A stretch of DNA of 64,000 nt from Lacihabitans sp. CCS-44 (GTDB lineage: Bacteria; Bacteroidota; Bacteroidia; Cytophagales; Spirosomataceae). The translations under genes and the position numbers were made by a program. Of the stretch, positions 42,369 to 52,540 are shown piece by piece. The DNA is taken from positions 124,001-188,000 of the forward strand of contig NZ_RJUE01000061.1 of assembly GCF_024343735.1 (NCBI RefSeq), written 5' to 3'. The notes under the pieces are model-generated. The model ran no database searches and was not told the DNA's origin. It saw only the letters and a program-made list of their open reading frames with translations. Within the stretch, counting starts at the first letter, position 1, and the number at the start of each line of letters is the position of its first letter.

Positions 42369-44083
42369 TACAAATTCCCCTTCCGAAACTCCTCCACAGC
42401 ATGATTAGCCGCTCTGGCAGTCAATGCCATATAAGTTAGAGAAGGATTTTGGGTTGAATTGCTGGTCATGCAAGCCCCATCGGTTACAAACACGTTTTTG
42501 CAATGGTGCAATTGGTTCCATTCATTCAACTGCGAGGTTTTAGGGTCTTTGCCCATTATTACGCCGCCCATTTCGTGTATATCAAGACCCGGATTCCATC
42601 CATTTCTTCCATTGGCTTTTATGTTGGTAAAACCTGCTAAAGTGTACATTTCGGTCAATTGCTCTCTAAAATCCTTGGCCATTTTGGCATCATTATCATC
42701 CATGGCTACGTTAATTCTTATCTGCGGAACACCCCATTGGTCTTTAAGCGTTTCGTCCAATTTTACATAATTGGTTATTTTCGGGATGGTTTCACCCATA
42801 AAATGTGAACCCACTCTCCAATTGCCATATTTTTTCTCGAAAAGATTATTTTTGAGTTCCTCACCCCATCCTTCTCTGTTTGTTATTTCTGTTCTACTCG
42901 CACTAAAGCCTGATGCATAACCTCTTAGGAAGTCTGTTTCTTGTTTTTTTACATTTCTAAAACGAGGGATATAGCTTCCGTTTGGTCTAATTCCATCTGT
43001 CTTTTTATCCAAGAAACCTTCATATTCGCCCGAAATGGTGGTTTGGAAGTTATGAAAATGTATATACTTGCCCATCAAGCCGTTGTCATTACTCAATCCA
43101 TTCGGAAATCTACTTGATTTTGAGTTTAGTAAGATAATATTTGTGTTGACAGTCGAACCGTTTACAAAAATAATCCTTGCGAAATACTCTACTTCTTGTT
43201 TGGTAATCGCATCAATAACTTTTACGCCTACTGCTTTTTGCTTTTTCTCGTCATAAATGATCGAATGAACCACCGAATTGTTTCTCATGGTCATGTTACC
43301 AGTCATTTTGGCCCAAGGAAGGGTTGAGGCATTGCTACTAAAATATCCGCCATAAGGACAACCTCTTTGACACAAATCTCTTTGTTGGCACTTGGCTCTA
43401 CCTTGTTGGTAATGAATAGGTTGAGGGTCGGTCAAATGAGCACATCTACCGATAATCACCGGTCTTGCACCGTTGTAATGCTTTCGCATCTGTTCAGTAA
43501 AATGCTTTTCGACACAAGTTTGCTCGTGTGGTTTTAGAAATTCTCCATCTGGCAAAGATTCCAAACCATCTTTATTGCCAGAAATACCAGCAAAAATCTC
43601 TACGTGACTGTACCAAGGAGCAATGTCGTCATAGCCAATCGGCCAATGCACATCGAATCCATCTCGGGCTGGCCCCTCAAAGTCATATTTGCTCCAGCGT
43701 TGTGTTCCTCTTGCCCACAGAAGCGACTTACCACCTGATTGATAGCCTCTTATCCAGTCGAAAGGTTTTTCTTGGATATAAGGATGTTCTGCATCTTTTA
43801 CAAAAAAATGACTTGAATCTTCACCCATTGCATAGCATTTACTCGCAATCGGATTGGCATCTTTCATTTCTTTAGTGAGTTGCCCCAAATGTTCAAATTC
43901 CCAAGGCTGCATCATGGTGGTGGGGTAATCGCCATGATTTACTTCTTTACCACGCTCTAGAACCAAGGTTTTTAAGCCTTTTTCGCTGAGTTCTTTAGCT
44001 GCCCAGCCACCACTTATTCCTGAGCCAATCACTATTGCATCAAAGGTTCTTTTCTTTTTAGAATCTATATTAAAATTTGCCAT
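42368..44083 (-). CDS. GMC family oxidoreductase
   Basis: The 571-aa flavoenzyme has the N-terminal Rossmann motif AIVIGSGISGGWAAKELSEKGLKTLVLERG and the GMC pattern around GRCAHLTDPQPIHYQQGRAKC, with a cluster of Cys (QRDLCQRGCPYGGYFS) frequently seen in the gluconate/sorbosone-type branch. The C-terminal NPSLTYMALTARAANH fits the active-site base region. Such enzymes oxidise sugar alcohols or related alcohols. No TAT motif is visible; translocation may be via its partner, the subunit-3 protein just upstream (8-bp gap), which carries one. Substrate unknown. Confidence 0.95.
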   Translation of the reverse strand: MANFNIDSKKKRTFDAIVIGSGISGGWAAKELSEKGLKTLVLERGKEVNHGDYPTTMMQPWEFEHLGQLTKEMKDANPIASKCYAMGEDSSHFFVKDAEHPYIQEKPFDWIRGYQSGGKSLLWARGTQRWSKYDFEGPARDGFDVHWPIGYDDIAPWYSHVEIFAGISGNKDGLESLPDGEFLKPHEQTCVEKHFTEQMRKHYNGARPVIIGRCAHLTDPQPIHYQQGRAKCQQRDLCQRGCPYGGYFSSNASTLPWAKMTGNMTMRNNSVVHSIIYDEKKQKAVGVKVIDAITKQEVEYFARIIFVNGSTVNTNIILLNSKSSRFPNGLSNDNGLMGKYIHFHNFQTTISGEYEGFLDKKTDGIRPNGSYIPRFRNVKKQETDFLRGYASGFSASRTEITNREGWGEELKNNLFEKKYGNWRVGSHFMGETIPKITNYVKLDETLKDQWGVPQIRINVAMDDNDAKMAKDFREQLTEMYTLAGFTNIKANGRNGWNPGLDIHEMGGVIMGKDPKTSQLNEWNQLHHCKNVFVTDGACMTSNSTQNPSLTYMALTARAANHAVEEFRKGNL

Positions 44084-44091
44084 AATTCGGT

Positions 44092-44580
44092 TTAAATCTC
44101 AACACAGCCATGGAAATATGCCGGGGCCATTTGATAGTTTTTATGATTGGTTAAATAAAATTCTGAACTTGTATATGACCTGATGGTCAGGTTTTTAAGG
44201 AACTCAACAGTCTTTTTATTTGAGGTGTTGTTTTTCAGGATATCCACGGCTTGTAGATTATCAAGTTTTTCAAAAGACTTTTGGTGTTTAGCCATCGCAT
44301 CTTTGCTCAAACTCTCCAAAGTTTGATTGACTTCACTTTGAATTTGCTCCGAATAGCAGTCCTTTATTACTTTTTCAACATATTGATGAGCTCCGACTGA
44401 TTTTGCACCTGGCGTATTTGTTTCAGGAATTAGACAGTCAACTATTTTGCTAAACATATTGGAATTCTCGAATTCTAAATGCTCAAAACTATCGGAATTC
44501 CAATTATTTGCCCAAGATGGCAATTGGCCAAGTCCTAAAAGGCCAATTCCTAAAGACTTAATTACATTTCTTCTTTCCAT
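44092..44580 (-). CDS. Gluconate 2-dehydrogenase subunit 3-like protein
   Basis: The 162-aa product starts MERRNVIKSLGIGLLGLGQLPSW, a TAT-type leader in which the twin Arg is at positions 3-4. The rest (FSKIVDCLIPETNTPGAKSVGAHQYVEKVI ...) matches the small subunit that accompanies membrane GMC dehydrogenases. It is presumed to carry the GMC enzyme, encoded 8 bp downstream, across the membrane. First gene of the pair. Confidence 0.94.
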   Translation of the reverse strand: MERRNVIKSLGIGLLGLGQLPSWANNWNSDSFEHLEFENSNMFSKIVDCLIPETNTPGAKSVGAHQYVEKVIKDCYSEQIQSEVNQTLESLSKDAMAKHQKSFEKLDNLQAVDILKNNTSNKKTVEFLKNLTIRSYTSSEFYLTNHKNYQMAPAYFHGCVEI

Positions 44581-44726
44581 TAAAGGTTGATTTTTGGCTA
44601 AATTACGGATTGACTTTTGAAAATTCTACATTTTTAAAAAATATTAATAATTCAAAATCTATTCATTTAGTATAAAGTTTGAAAATACCCTTTTTCGAGG
44701 GTAAATTTGTAATAGAATCAGAAAAT

Positions 44727-45419
44727 ATGCCCCCAAAAGTAAGAGTAATCATACCCGCCTATAACGAACAAGATTCCATTGGAAAAGTTATTAGTGAAAT
44801 ACCTGCTATCGTCACCGAAATTATTGTGGTGAGCAATAATTCTACGGATAATACGGAATCGGTAGCACGAAATGCGGGAGCGACTGTTTTGAAGGAGAAC
44901 CAAAAGGGATATGGATATGCTTGTCTTTTAGGAATGCAACATATTGCCAACACGGCTCCAGATACCGATATTGTCGTGTTTCTGGATGGAGATTATTCAG
45001 ATTATCCAGAAGAATTGCTGCTCCTTATAAAACCTATTTTGGAGAACAATGTTGATATGGTGATAGGAGCGAGGTCGGCTCATTTACGATTGTCAAATTC
45101 TATGACACCACAGCAGGTTTTTGGCAATTGGTTGGCTACTTTTTTGATGAAAATATTCTTTGGTGCAAAATTTACCGATTTGGGGCCTTTTAGAGCTATA
45201 AAATATCAGAAGTTGCTCGCCTTAAATATGGAAGACAAAACCTATGGCTGGACAGTAGAAATGCAATTAAAAGCCCTGAAGCAAAATCTTTCGTATGTAG
45301 AAGTACCTGTGAGATATAGAAAGAGAATTGGAGTGAGCAAAGTTTCTGGTACCATAAGAGGCACCATCATGGCAGGGGTAAAAATTTTGGGATGGATATT
45401 TAAATATAGTTTTAAGTGA
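44727..45419 (+). CDS. Glycosyltransferase family 2 protein
   Basis: From the ATG at 44727 the product is 230 aa (a TTG at 44679 gives 16 further residues that are not needed). GT-A features: VRVIIPAYNEQDSIGKVI, the substrate-metal DxD-like FLDGDYSDYP, and VMVIGARS-like MVIGARSAHL. The conserved tail VPVRYRKRIGVSKVSGT is typical of dolichyl-phosphate-mannose-synthase-like enzymes, although without TM helices. Sugar and acceptor are unknown. Its stop overlaps the start of the next GT by 3 bp. Confidence 0.93.
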   Translation: MPPKVRVIIPAYNEQDSIGKVISEIPAIVTEIIVVSNNSTDNTESVARNAGATVLKENQKGYGYACLLGMQHIANTAPDTDIVVFLDGDYSDYPEELLLLIKPILENNVDMVIGARSAHLRLSNSMTPQQVFGNWLATFLMKIFFGAKFTDLGPFRAIKYQKLLALNMEDKTYGWTVEMQLKALKQNLSYVEVPVRYRKRIGVSKVSGTIRGTIMAGVKILGWIFKYSFK

Positions 45420-46861
45420 TTTTTTTGTCAAATATTACTGTGATATTATACGGAATAGCGGCCTTTTTGGTGTTGCTGTATAGTATTTCGCAGTTTTTTC
45501 TTTTTTATTCCTATTTGAGAAAAAAGTCGAAAAATCCAGATTCGCTCTTTGAAAAACTACCTTTCGTTACCATCCAGCTACCTATTTTCAATGAGAAATA
45601 TGTAGTAGAAAGGCTTCTAAACTGCATTGAAAAGATTGATTATCCATTTCTTCAGATTCAAGTTTTGGATGATTCCACAGATGAGTGTTTAGATATTTCA
45701 AAAAATTTGGTTGAGAAGCTAAAATCAAAAGACTTAGATATTGAATTGATTCACCGGACGGACAGGTCAAATTTTAAGGCAGGTGCATTAAAAAATGGCT
45801 TGGAATCGGCAAAAGGGGAGTTTATCGCCATTTTTGATGCTGATTTTTTGCCTGAGCCTGATTGGATAAACAAAATCATTCATCACTTTACAAATTCAGA
45901 AGTTGGAGTAGTGCAAACTCGATGGAAACACATCAATAGAAATTACGGAATTTTGACAAAGGTTTTAGGTATGGCCTTAGATCATCATTTTACCATTGAG
46001 CAGGTTGGGAGAAATCAAAGTCAGCATTTTATAAACTTCAACGGAACGGCCGGTGTTTGGCGAAAGGAGTGCATTTTGGATGCAGGAAATTGGCAAGGAG
46101 ATACCTTAACAGAGGACTTGGATCTAAGTTATAGAGCTCAGATGAAAAACTGGGAATTTGTATATTTAGAAGATGTGAAAACCCCGTCAGAATTACCAGT
46201 AGTGATGTCAGCCATACGCTCACAACAGTTTAGGTGGAATAAAGGTGGTGCCGAAAACTTTCGTAAATTCGGTTGGGAGGTAATTAAAAGTAAAACTATT
46301 GGCTTAAATCACAAAGTTCAAGGATTTGCACATTTGTTAAATAGCTCGGTTTTTGTTTGGGTATTTTTGATGTCTATTTTGAGTGTTCCATTGGTATTTA
46401 TTCAAGAAACTAAATTTGATGCACTTCTGATTTTTGGTACTGGATTGAAATATACAGTGGTAATCCTATTTTTTGTGTTCTACACGAGTTTTAGGAAAGC
46501 TCAAAGTGCCAGTTTCAAAGATTTTCATAAGTTTTTACTTCAATTTTTGGTGTTTTTTCCTGTTATATTGGGCTTAACTTTTCATAATTCCATGGCGGTC
46601 TTAGAAGGATATTTTGGCATTAAATCTGACTTTATCCGTACGCCGAAGTTCAATATTGTTTCTAATAATGATACTTGGAAAAACAATCAATACTTGGGTA
46701 AAAAACTGACATTAAGTCTGTTTATCGAGATATTATTGATTGCTTACTTTTCATTTGGAGTATTTTTAGCCTTTAAAAATCAACAATTTGATTACTTGCC
46801 TTTTCACGCTCTTTTGGTTCTAGGATATAGCATTGTGGTAATTAAGTCGTTTGATGAATAA
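45416..46861 (+). CDS. Membrane glycosyltransferase family 2, cellulose-synthase-like
   Basis: The 481-aa protein has an N-terminal helix, a GT-A domain with VTIQLPIFNEKYVVERLL, IFDADFLPEPDW (DxD), LTEDLDLSYR and SQQFRWNKG (the QxxRW motif of processive enzymes), and further C-terminal membrane helices. It looks like a processive polysaccharide synthase. Polymer is unknown. The start is a GTG that overlaps the preceding GT stop (GTGA), implying translational coupling. The downstream gene starts inside its last codons. Confidence 0.92.
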   Translation: MIFLSNITVILYGIAAFLVLLYSISQFFLFYSYLRKKSKNPDSLFEKLPFVTIQLPIFNEKYVVERLLNCIEKIDYPFLQIQVLDDSTDECLDISKNLVEKLKSKDLDIELIHRTDRSNFKAGALKNGLESAKGEFIAIFDADFLPEPDWINKIIHHFTNSEVGVVQTRWKHINRNYGILTKVLGMALDHHFTIEQVGRNQSQHFINFNGTAGVWRKECILDAGNWQGDTLTEDLDLSYRAQMKNWEFVYLEDVKTPSELPVVMSAIRSQQFRWNKGGAENFRKFGWEVIKSKTIGLNHKVQGFAHLLNSSVFVWVFLMSILSVPLVFIQETKFDALLIFGTGLKYTVVILFFVFYTSFRKAQSASFKDFHKFLLQFLVFFPVILGLTFHNSMAVLEGYFGIKSDFIRTPKFNIVSNNDTWKNNQYLGKKLTLSLFIEILLIAYFSFGVFLAFKNQQFDYLPFHALLVLGYSIVVIKSFDE

Positions 46862-48158
46862 TCCTTTGAAAATATCAAATTCTTGGTTGATTAGCATTGC
46901 TGTAGCATGTTCTTTAACTTATTATGTATTTGCATATCATTTAGAAAGGTCAAATTTTAATCTTCTTTTGGCACTTTATTCTGGACTTTTCATTGGATAT
47001 ATTTTACTTATTTCTTCTGATTTTAAATACAAATTCGCTCTTGGACTATTGTTTAGGGCGATTTTTGTCCTCCAAATACCAAACCTGTCGCAAGATTTTT
47101 ATCGTTTCATTTGGGATGGCAGATTGATGGTATCGTATCTAAATCCATATTCATTCATTCCAGTAGAAATTGTCGATAAAGTCTTTGATGGCCAGTTTTT
47201 GATATCAAAAATGGGAGATTTGAGTGCTCATAATCATAGCAATTATCCACCTTTGAACCAACTTATTTTTGCAATAGGAGCTTTTTTGTCACCCAAAAAT
47301 TTGTTAGGAAATGTTTTGGTTTTGAGAGTATTAATCATTGTTGCAGATATAGGAATTTATATTTTTGGTAGAAAAATATTAGAATTTCTTAAGCTAGAAA
47401 AAGAAAAAATTCATTATTACTTCCTAAATCCTTTAGTGATAATCGAACTCGCCGGAAATCTGCATTTTGAAGGTGTGATGATGTTTTTTTTGTGCATTGG
47501 CTTCTATTTTTTCTATAAAAGTAAATATATATTTTCAGCGGTTTTTATAGCTTTAGCCATCCTCACAAAGCTCATTCCTTTGATGTTATTACCTTTTTTC
47601 ATTAAGAAAATTCCTGCAAAAAAATTGATAGGTTTTTATGCCCTTATTGGATTGATTTGCCTTGGAGCGTTCATTCCATTTTATGATGAAAATCTCGTCT
47701 CGAATTATTCAAAAACAGTAGGTTTGTGGTTTAACAATTTTGAGTTCAATGGTAGCATTTATTATTTATTGAGAGAAGTCGGTTATTGGGTAACAGGATA
47801 CAATATAATTGCCATAATAGGAAAAATAACGCCTGTTTTTATAGTTATATATATCGGGTATTTAGCTTTCAAAAAGTCAAATTTTCTAGAAAATCAATAT
47901 TTGGCTTTAATGGTTTACTTTTTTTTGTCCACTACCATACATCCATGGTACTTGATTTCCATGATATTTTTAGGAGTTTTTCTTAACACCAAAACTATCT
48001 GGATTTGGTCGTTTACGGTAATTTTTAGCTATTCTGCTTATGAAGGAAATCAGTTTGAAGAAAAGCTTATTTTCCTAGTTTTGGAGTATTTGCCAGTATT
48101 CGTAATGTTTTATTGGGAACACAAAAATCGTAGAATTAATTATTCGCAGGGGCTATAG
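46854..48158 (+). CDS. GT-C type membrane glycosyltransferase
   Basis: The 434-aa multi-spanning protein has the GT-C layout with an early acidic motif in NLSQDFYRFIWDGRLM, NYPPLNQLIF, and later TTIHPWYLISMI in the last third. It resembles MptB/ArnT-like mannosyltransferases that use polyprenyl-phosphate sugars. The ATG at 46854 overlaps the stop of the preceding GT by 8 bp. With the two GT2 genes it probably forms a glycan-assembly operon. Its 3' end overlaps the convergent SGNH gene by 23 bp. Confidence 0.87.
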   Translation: MNNPLKISNSWLISIAVACSLTYYVFAYHLERSNFNLLLALYSGLFIGYILLISSDFKYKFALGLLFRAIFVLQIPNLSQDFYRFIWDGRLMVSYLNPYSFIPVEIVDKVFDGQFLISKMGDLSAHNHSNYPPLNQLIFAIGAFLSPKNLLGNVLVLRVLIIVADIGIYIFGRKILEFLKLEKEKIHYYFLNPLVIIELAGNLHFEGVMMFFLCIGFYFFYKSKYIFSAVFIALAILTKLIPLMLLPFFIKKIPAKKLIGFYALIGLICLGAFIPFYDENLVSNYSKTVGLWFNNFEFNGSIYYLLREVGYWVTGYNIIAIIGKITPVFIVIYIGYLAFKKSNFLENQYLALMVYFFLSTTIHPWYLISMIFLGVFLNTKTIWIWSFTVIFSYSAYEGNQFEEKLIFLVLEYLPVFVMFYWEHKNRRINYSQGL

Positions 48159-49347
48159 TTCTCCATTTTGAAACCAGTTCATTCCCGATTTTCTCATGGC
48201 CTTTGGAGTTGATATGATCGTCCAAAAAGTAGTAATCTTCGATTGTTAGTTTTCCGCCCATATTTACAAAGTGTACACCTTCAATATTGTTTTCTGTCGC
48301 ATATTTCTCAAAAACTGCCACTACTTTAGGTTCAGTATAAAAACTCCCCGCATAAGTGAATATGATTGGGCCGGCGTAGGTTTCTCTAATTTGCTCAACA
48401 ATGGAATAAAAGTCCTTTCCAAAGCTCGGTATTTTCTTAAATTCGGCCCCTAAATCATTCCCTTTGGCATTTGGATCAAGTTTAGGACTCGGTGTAATGA
48501 AGTCAATAATGGCTGCTTTAAGATGTTTAAAAAGGTAGTATTTTTTGATTTTCGAGTTATTTTTTACTTGAGATTCAAAATCTGCGGCTGTTTTATCTCC
48601 AAGTTTTTTATTTTTTATCCAGTAATTATTTTCCTCTAAATCCGTATCGTGAAATTGAATTACGATAAGTTTTAACGAATCAGGACTTATTTTTTTGAAA
48701 TTAAAATATTCACGAGCCGTTCCATAGGATGAAATGCCAGAATTTAAAACCTTTAATTTTGTCTGATTTTCAAATACTTGGGCAAAAGTCTTATCTTGGT
48801 CAATTCCCCAACCCATCGTAAATGAATCGCCCAAAAACAGAACTTCTGGATGGTTTAAATCAGCTTCAGAATCTCTAAAACCACCTGAATTTACATTATA
48901 CTGATTATCAAATTCATAACTCGCAAATGTTGATTGACCTGGTTTTAATGTGTAAAATAAGGTAGAATCATATCTCGCACAATCTGCTTCAAATTGTATT
49001 AATGTCCTGTTGGCCAAAGAAACTCGCTTAAAATGACCGAAAAATCCTTTTGCTTTTATGCTTTCAGGAAGAAAATTTGGGCCAAAGTTGAAAACAAACA
49101 GATAGGTACATTCCCAAAAAACAAAAATTGCAATAAATAGCCACCATTTAATTTTAAAGGCTTTAGCCAAAAAATAACCAAATAGTAAAATAGAAAGAGA
49201 AATACCCCAAAGTGAGAAATAATTTTGCATAAATGCATTGATTCTCGGGCGATTAGGAAAACTCAGTAACTCGCCTCTAAATACGATTATGGCAAAAAGT
49301 AGGAACGAAAATAGTAGTCCTATGAGGTTTTTCTGTGATTTGGTCAT
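48136..49347 (-). CDS. SGNH/GDSL hydrolase, membrane-anchored
   Basis: The 403-aa product has three hydrophobic segments in the N-terminal third and an SGNH domain: LFLGDSFTMGWG (nucleophile Ser about 177), VLNSGISSYGTAREY, VIQFHDTDLEENNYW and DDHINSKGHEKI (Asp/His pair). The class includes acyltransferases and esterases that modify glycans. Location just after the GT genes (opposite strand) could link it to that glycan, but it is the last gene of the amylase operon (4-bp overlap with the MFS gene). Substrate unknown. Confidence 0.9.
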   Translation of the reverse strand: MTKSQKNLIGLLFSFLLFAIIVFRGELLSFPNRPRINAFMQNYFSLWGISLSILLFGYFLAKAFKIKWWLFIAIFVFWECTYLFVFNFGPNFLPESIKAKGFFGHFKRVSLANRTLIQFEADCARYDSTLFYTLKPGQSTFASYEFDNQYNVNSGGFRDSEADLNHPEVLFLGDSFTMGWGIDQDKTFAQVFENQTKLKVLNSGISSYGTAREYFNFKKISPDSLKLIVIQFHDTDLEENNYWIKNKKLGDKTAADFESQVKNNSKIKKYYLFKHLKAAIIDFITPSPKLDPNAKGNDLGAEFKKIPSFGKDFYSIVEQIRETYAGPIIFTYAGSFYTEPKVVAVFEKYATENNIEGVHFVNMGGKLTIEDYYFLDDHINSKGHEKIGNELVSKWRTIAPANN

Positions 49348-50711
49348 GAAGCTTTATTAACAATCTCGTCTTTATCTTCCACAAAATTAACACTAATTGC
49401 GGCAATTAAGAAACAGATTCCGCCTAGAATTAAAGCAAATATGGCCTGACCTCCGAATAAATATTTTACCAAAAGCCCTCCAACTATTGCGTTTAAAATT
49501 TGCGGGATAGTAATGAAAAGGTTAAAAATACCCATGTAAACACCTATTTTGTGGGCCGGCAGTGCTCCTCCTAGAATAGCATAAGGCATGGCCAAAATAC
49601 TTCCCCAGGCTATTCCAACGCCAATCATTGACAGCAGAAGGAAGTTTTCGTTTGGAGCAAAGTAGATAGAAATCAATCCAACAGCTCCTGCAATCAATGA
49701 AAAAGCATGGGTCTTTTTACGTCCATATTTTTTTGCAATACTTGGCAGAATAAATGCAAAAATAGCACTTACGGCATTGTAAACCCCGAAAATAATTCCT
49801 ACCCAATCTCCTGCTTTGTTAAACATCACTGAAAAATGGTCAGATTCTGGTAGTCCATAAATATGCTGAGCAACTGCAGATGTGGTGTAAACCCACATAC
49901 TAAACAAGCCAAACCAAGAGAAAAACTGAACTACACCCAGCTGAAGCATGGTTTTGGGCATGGAGAGTATATCAGCTAGAATATTTGAAGATTCGTGTGT
50001 TTCCTCCACCTCTTCGAAGCTTTTGAGTTCTTCTGGAGAGTATTCTGGTGTAGTAATGATGGTCCAAATTATAGTGCCTAAAAGAAAAAGACCACCAATG
50101 ATAAACGACCAAATGACGTTTGATGGAACTTCGCCTTCGGCGGCCGGAGCATCAAATCCCAGCCAGTTGGTTAATATATAAGGTAACCACGAGCCTACTA
50201 CCGCACCAATACCTATTAGTGCTGTTTGAATGGCATAACCTTTGGTCCTTTGTGAAGAATTAAGTTTGTCAGCCACCAATGCTCTAAATGGCTCCATGGC
50301 TACATTAAATGAAGCGTCCATGATCATCAAGAAACCTGCACCTACCCAAAGAGCAGGTAAGTATTTGGTAAAACTACCTGCGTTGGGCATTAAAAATAAG
50401 CCCAAAGCAGCCAAAATAGCTCCAACTAAAAAGAAAGGTCTACGTCTGCCCAAACTTGTCCAAGTATTGTCGCTCATTTTACCAATTATGGGCTGAACAA
50501 TCATACCGGTTAGTGGTGCAACAATCCAAAACCACGACAATTGGTGAACATCAGCACCGAAATTCAAGAGAATCCTGCTGGCATTTCCGTTTTGAAGTGC
50601 AAAACCCATTTGAATTCCCAAGAAACCCAGACTCATGTTCCAGATTGTGGAAGTTGACAAATTCGGTTTTTTCGAACTTGTATTTTTTGAAATCGATCCT
50701 GAAGAAGCCAT
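49344..50711 (-). CDS. MFS transporter, SLC45-type, probable maltose carrier
   Basis: The 455-aa protein has 12 transmembrane helices. It shows the SLC45 sugar branch features: SLGFLGIQMGFALQNGN in helix 1, GMIVQPIIGKMSDNTWTSLGRRRPFFL in the loop after helix 2, and MPYAILGGALPAHKIGVYMGIFN. In Bacteroidota such carriers lie in maltodextrin loci in place of, or besides, SusC/D. Here it lies between an exported amylase and an SGNH hydrolase, across from GH65/PGM genes. Proton-linked import of maltose or maltooligosaccharides is inferred from context. Confidence 0.92.
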   Translation of the reverse strand: MASSGSISKNTSSKKPNLSTSTIWNMSLGFLGIQMGFALQNGNASRILLNFGADVHQLSWFWIVAPLTGMIVQPIIGKMSDNTWTSLGRRRPFFLVGAILAALGLFLMPNAGSFTKYLPALWVGAGFLMIMDASFNVAMEPFRALVADKLNSSQRTKGYAIQTALIGIGAVVGSWLPYILTNWLGFDAPAAEGEVPSNVIWSFIIGGLFLLGTIIWTIITTPEYSPEELKSFEEVEETHESSNILADILSMPKTMLQLGVVQFFSWFGLFSMWVYTTSAVAQHIYGLPESDHFSVMFNKAGDWVGIIFGVYNAVSAIFAFILPSIAKKYGRKKTHAFSLIAGAVGLISIYFAPNENFLLLSMIGVGIAWGSILAMPYAILGGALPAHKIGVYMGIFNLFITIPQILNAIVGGLLVKYLFGGQAIFALILGGICFLIAAISVNFVEDKDEIVNKAS

Positions 50712-50744
50712 TTTTTATATTTAAGGTTAAAGTTTATAGTATAT

Positions 50745-52520
50745 CTAAGGTTTTGTTATCTCAAAAATTTTGAATGAATTAGGTTGAATATTTATTAAAT
50801 CAGTTTGTGATTTTTCTATGGTCAATTTTTGCTTTTCTTTTCCTTCAAAAACTTGTTTTAGTTTTACCTGAGTCACATTTCCAAACTGTTTTTCCAATAC
50901 ATTTTTTGGAAGTGATACTTTTATGTTTTTTTCGCTATTTAAATCGAAATTATATACAAAAAGTAATATTTGCTCATTGGTATATCTCAAATAAGAATAA
51001 ACTTTTGAAGAATCATAACCTTCAGAGTTAAAATTCAAATATTGTAAATCATGAAATTCGCCATCAGAAATAGCAGGGTTTTCTTGTGCAAAAATCAATG
51101 TGCTTCCGTAAAATTCTCTTAAACTTTTTTGTTCTTTACTGAGTTTTTTGGTGTCAAACTTTCCTTTATTTATCCAGTTCTGAAGCTCAGTTACTCCCCA
51201 ATAATCAAATATCGTAGTTCGGCCATCGTTGCCTTGAAAACCTTCGGCTTGGCTAGGTTTTACTCCAAGTTCCTGACCATAATAAACCATAATTGGTCCT
51301 GTGTGTAGTGTTGCCGAAAGCATCATTGCTGCTAAAGCTGATTCTCGATTTTTGCCAAATTCTTCGGAAGCAATACGTTGTTCGTCATGGTTTTCGAGAA
51401 ACCGAAGCATTCTGTTTGAGAAATTACCCGATTCTTTTTGCCAAACCGCTGTGATGTCATTGGCATTTCCATGACCTTCAATTAGTCTTCTAAGAGCGTC
51501 ATAAAGACCAACTTTATCGTATAAATAGTCAAATTTTCCTTTGAAAAGGTAATTTCCGTATTCGTTAGGATTATAAATCTCTGCAATGAAAATTACTTTA
51601 GGATTTATCGCCTTTATTTCAGGAATTACCCAGCCCCAGAACTCTACAGGAACCATTTCTGCCATGTCGCAACGGAATCCGTCTACACCTTTTGCACTCC
51701 AATAGGCTAAAATATCCTTCATTTTCAACCAAGTATCTGGAATTGGGTCAAAATGAGTGGTTCTGCCATTCAAATAATCCACACCGTAGTTTAGTTTCAA
51801 GGTTTCAAACCAGTCATTGATACTTGGTTTGGCCGAAAATACATCATTTCCCGTCGCTTTGGCTGGGAATTCACTATATTTTTCTTTAAAAGCTACTGGA
51901 GGATTCACACCCTCAGGAATCTCAAATGCTTGATTCGGAAGGTAATAGAAATTGTTTTGGGAATTAAAAGTCTTAGATTTATCATCTTTTTCACCAAAAT
52001 CAGTAATTCCTTGGGGTTTGACATCCGAATTGTACTCTCTAGAAACATGATTGGGTACAAAATCAATTATAACTTTTAAATCAAGCTCATGGGTTCTCTT
52101 TACCAAATCTTTAAATTCGGTCATTCTATTTTCCACATTTTCAGCCAAATATGGATTTACATCGTAATAATCCTTGATGGCATAAGGCGAGCCAGCAATG
52201 CCTTTTACAACTTGCGGATGATCTTTTTTTATGCCAAATTTACTAAAGTCACTCATGGTAGCGTGCTCAATAATACCTGTGTACCAAACGTGGCTAATCC
52301 CAAGCTCCTTAATAGACTTTAATGCATTTTTATTGATGTCTTTGAATTTGGCGGTTCCGTTTTCTTCTAAAGTCCCATTGAACTTGTTTGTGGTGTTTTG
52401 GTTGGCAAATAATCTCGTGAAAATCTGATAAACAGCTAATTTGTCCGAACTTTTGGTTTGGTTTTGGGCAATACTCATAATAGGCATTAAAACGATGAGA
52501 ATTGAAGATAAAAACTTCAT
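50745..52520 (-). CDS. Exported GH13 alpha-amylase family enzyme
   Basis: The 591-aa product has a signal peptide (KFLSSILIVLMPIMSIAQ) and a GH13 barrel. Catalytic residues: nucleophile Asp285 (DGFRCDMAE), acid/base Glu314 (VIFIAEIY), and Asp379 (FLENHDEQR). Conserved region I is IIDFVPNHVS. The VWYTGIIEH and YGQELGV blocks fit alpha-amylase-like enzymes that act on starch or maltooligosaccharides. First gene of the operon amylase - MFS - SGNH, with a divergent GH13 gene across 94 bp. A minus-strand TACCTTTG -7 box lies 21 bp upstream of the start. Confidence 0.95.
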   Translation of the reverse strand: MKFLSSILIVLMPIMSIAQNQTKSSDKLAVYQIFTRLFANQNTTNKFNGTLEENGTAKFKDINKNALKSIKELGISHVWYTGIIEHATMSDFSKFGIKKDHPQVVKGIAGSPYAIKDYYDVNPYLAENVENRMTEFKDLVKRTHELDLKVIIDFVPNHVSREYNSDVKPQGITDFGEKDDKSKTFNSQNNFYYLPNQAFEIPEGVNPPVAFKEKYSEFPAKATGNDVFSAKPSINDWFETLKLNYGVDYLNGRTTHFDPIPDTWLKMKDILAYWSAKGVDGFRCDMAEMVPVEFWGWVIPEIKAINPKVIFIAEIYNPNEYGNYLFKGKFDYLYDKVGLYDALRRLIEGHGNANDITAVWQKESGNFSNRMLRFLENHDEQRIASEEFGKNRESALAAMMLSATLHTGPIMVYYGQELGVKPSQAEGFQGNDGRTTIFDYWGVTELQNWINKGKFDTKKLSKEQKSLREFYGSTLIFAQENPAISDGEFHDLQYLNFNSEGYDSSKVYSYLRYTNEQILLFVYNFDLNSEKNIKVSLPKNVLEKQFGNVTQVKLKQVFEGKEKQKLTIEKSQTDLINIQPNSFKIFEITKP

Positions 52521-52540
52521 TTTAGGTTAAAGTATAATTT

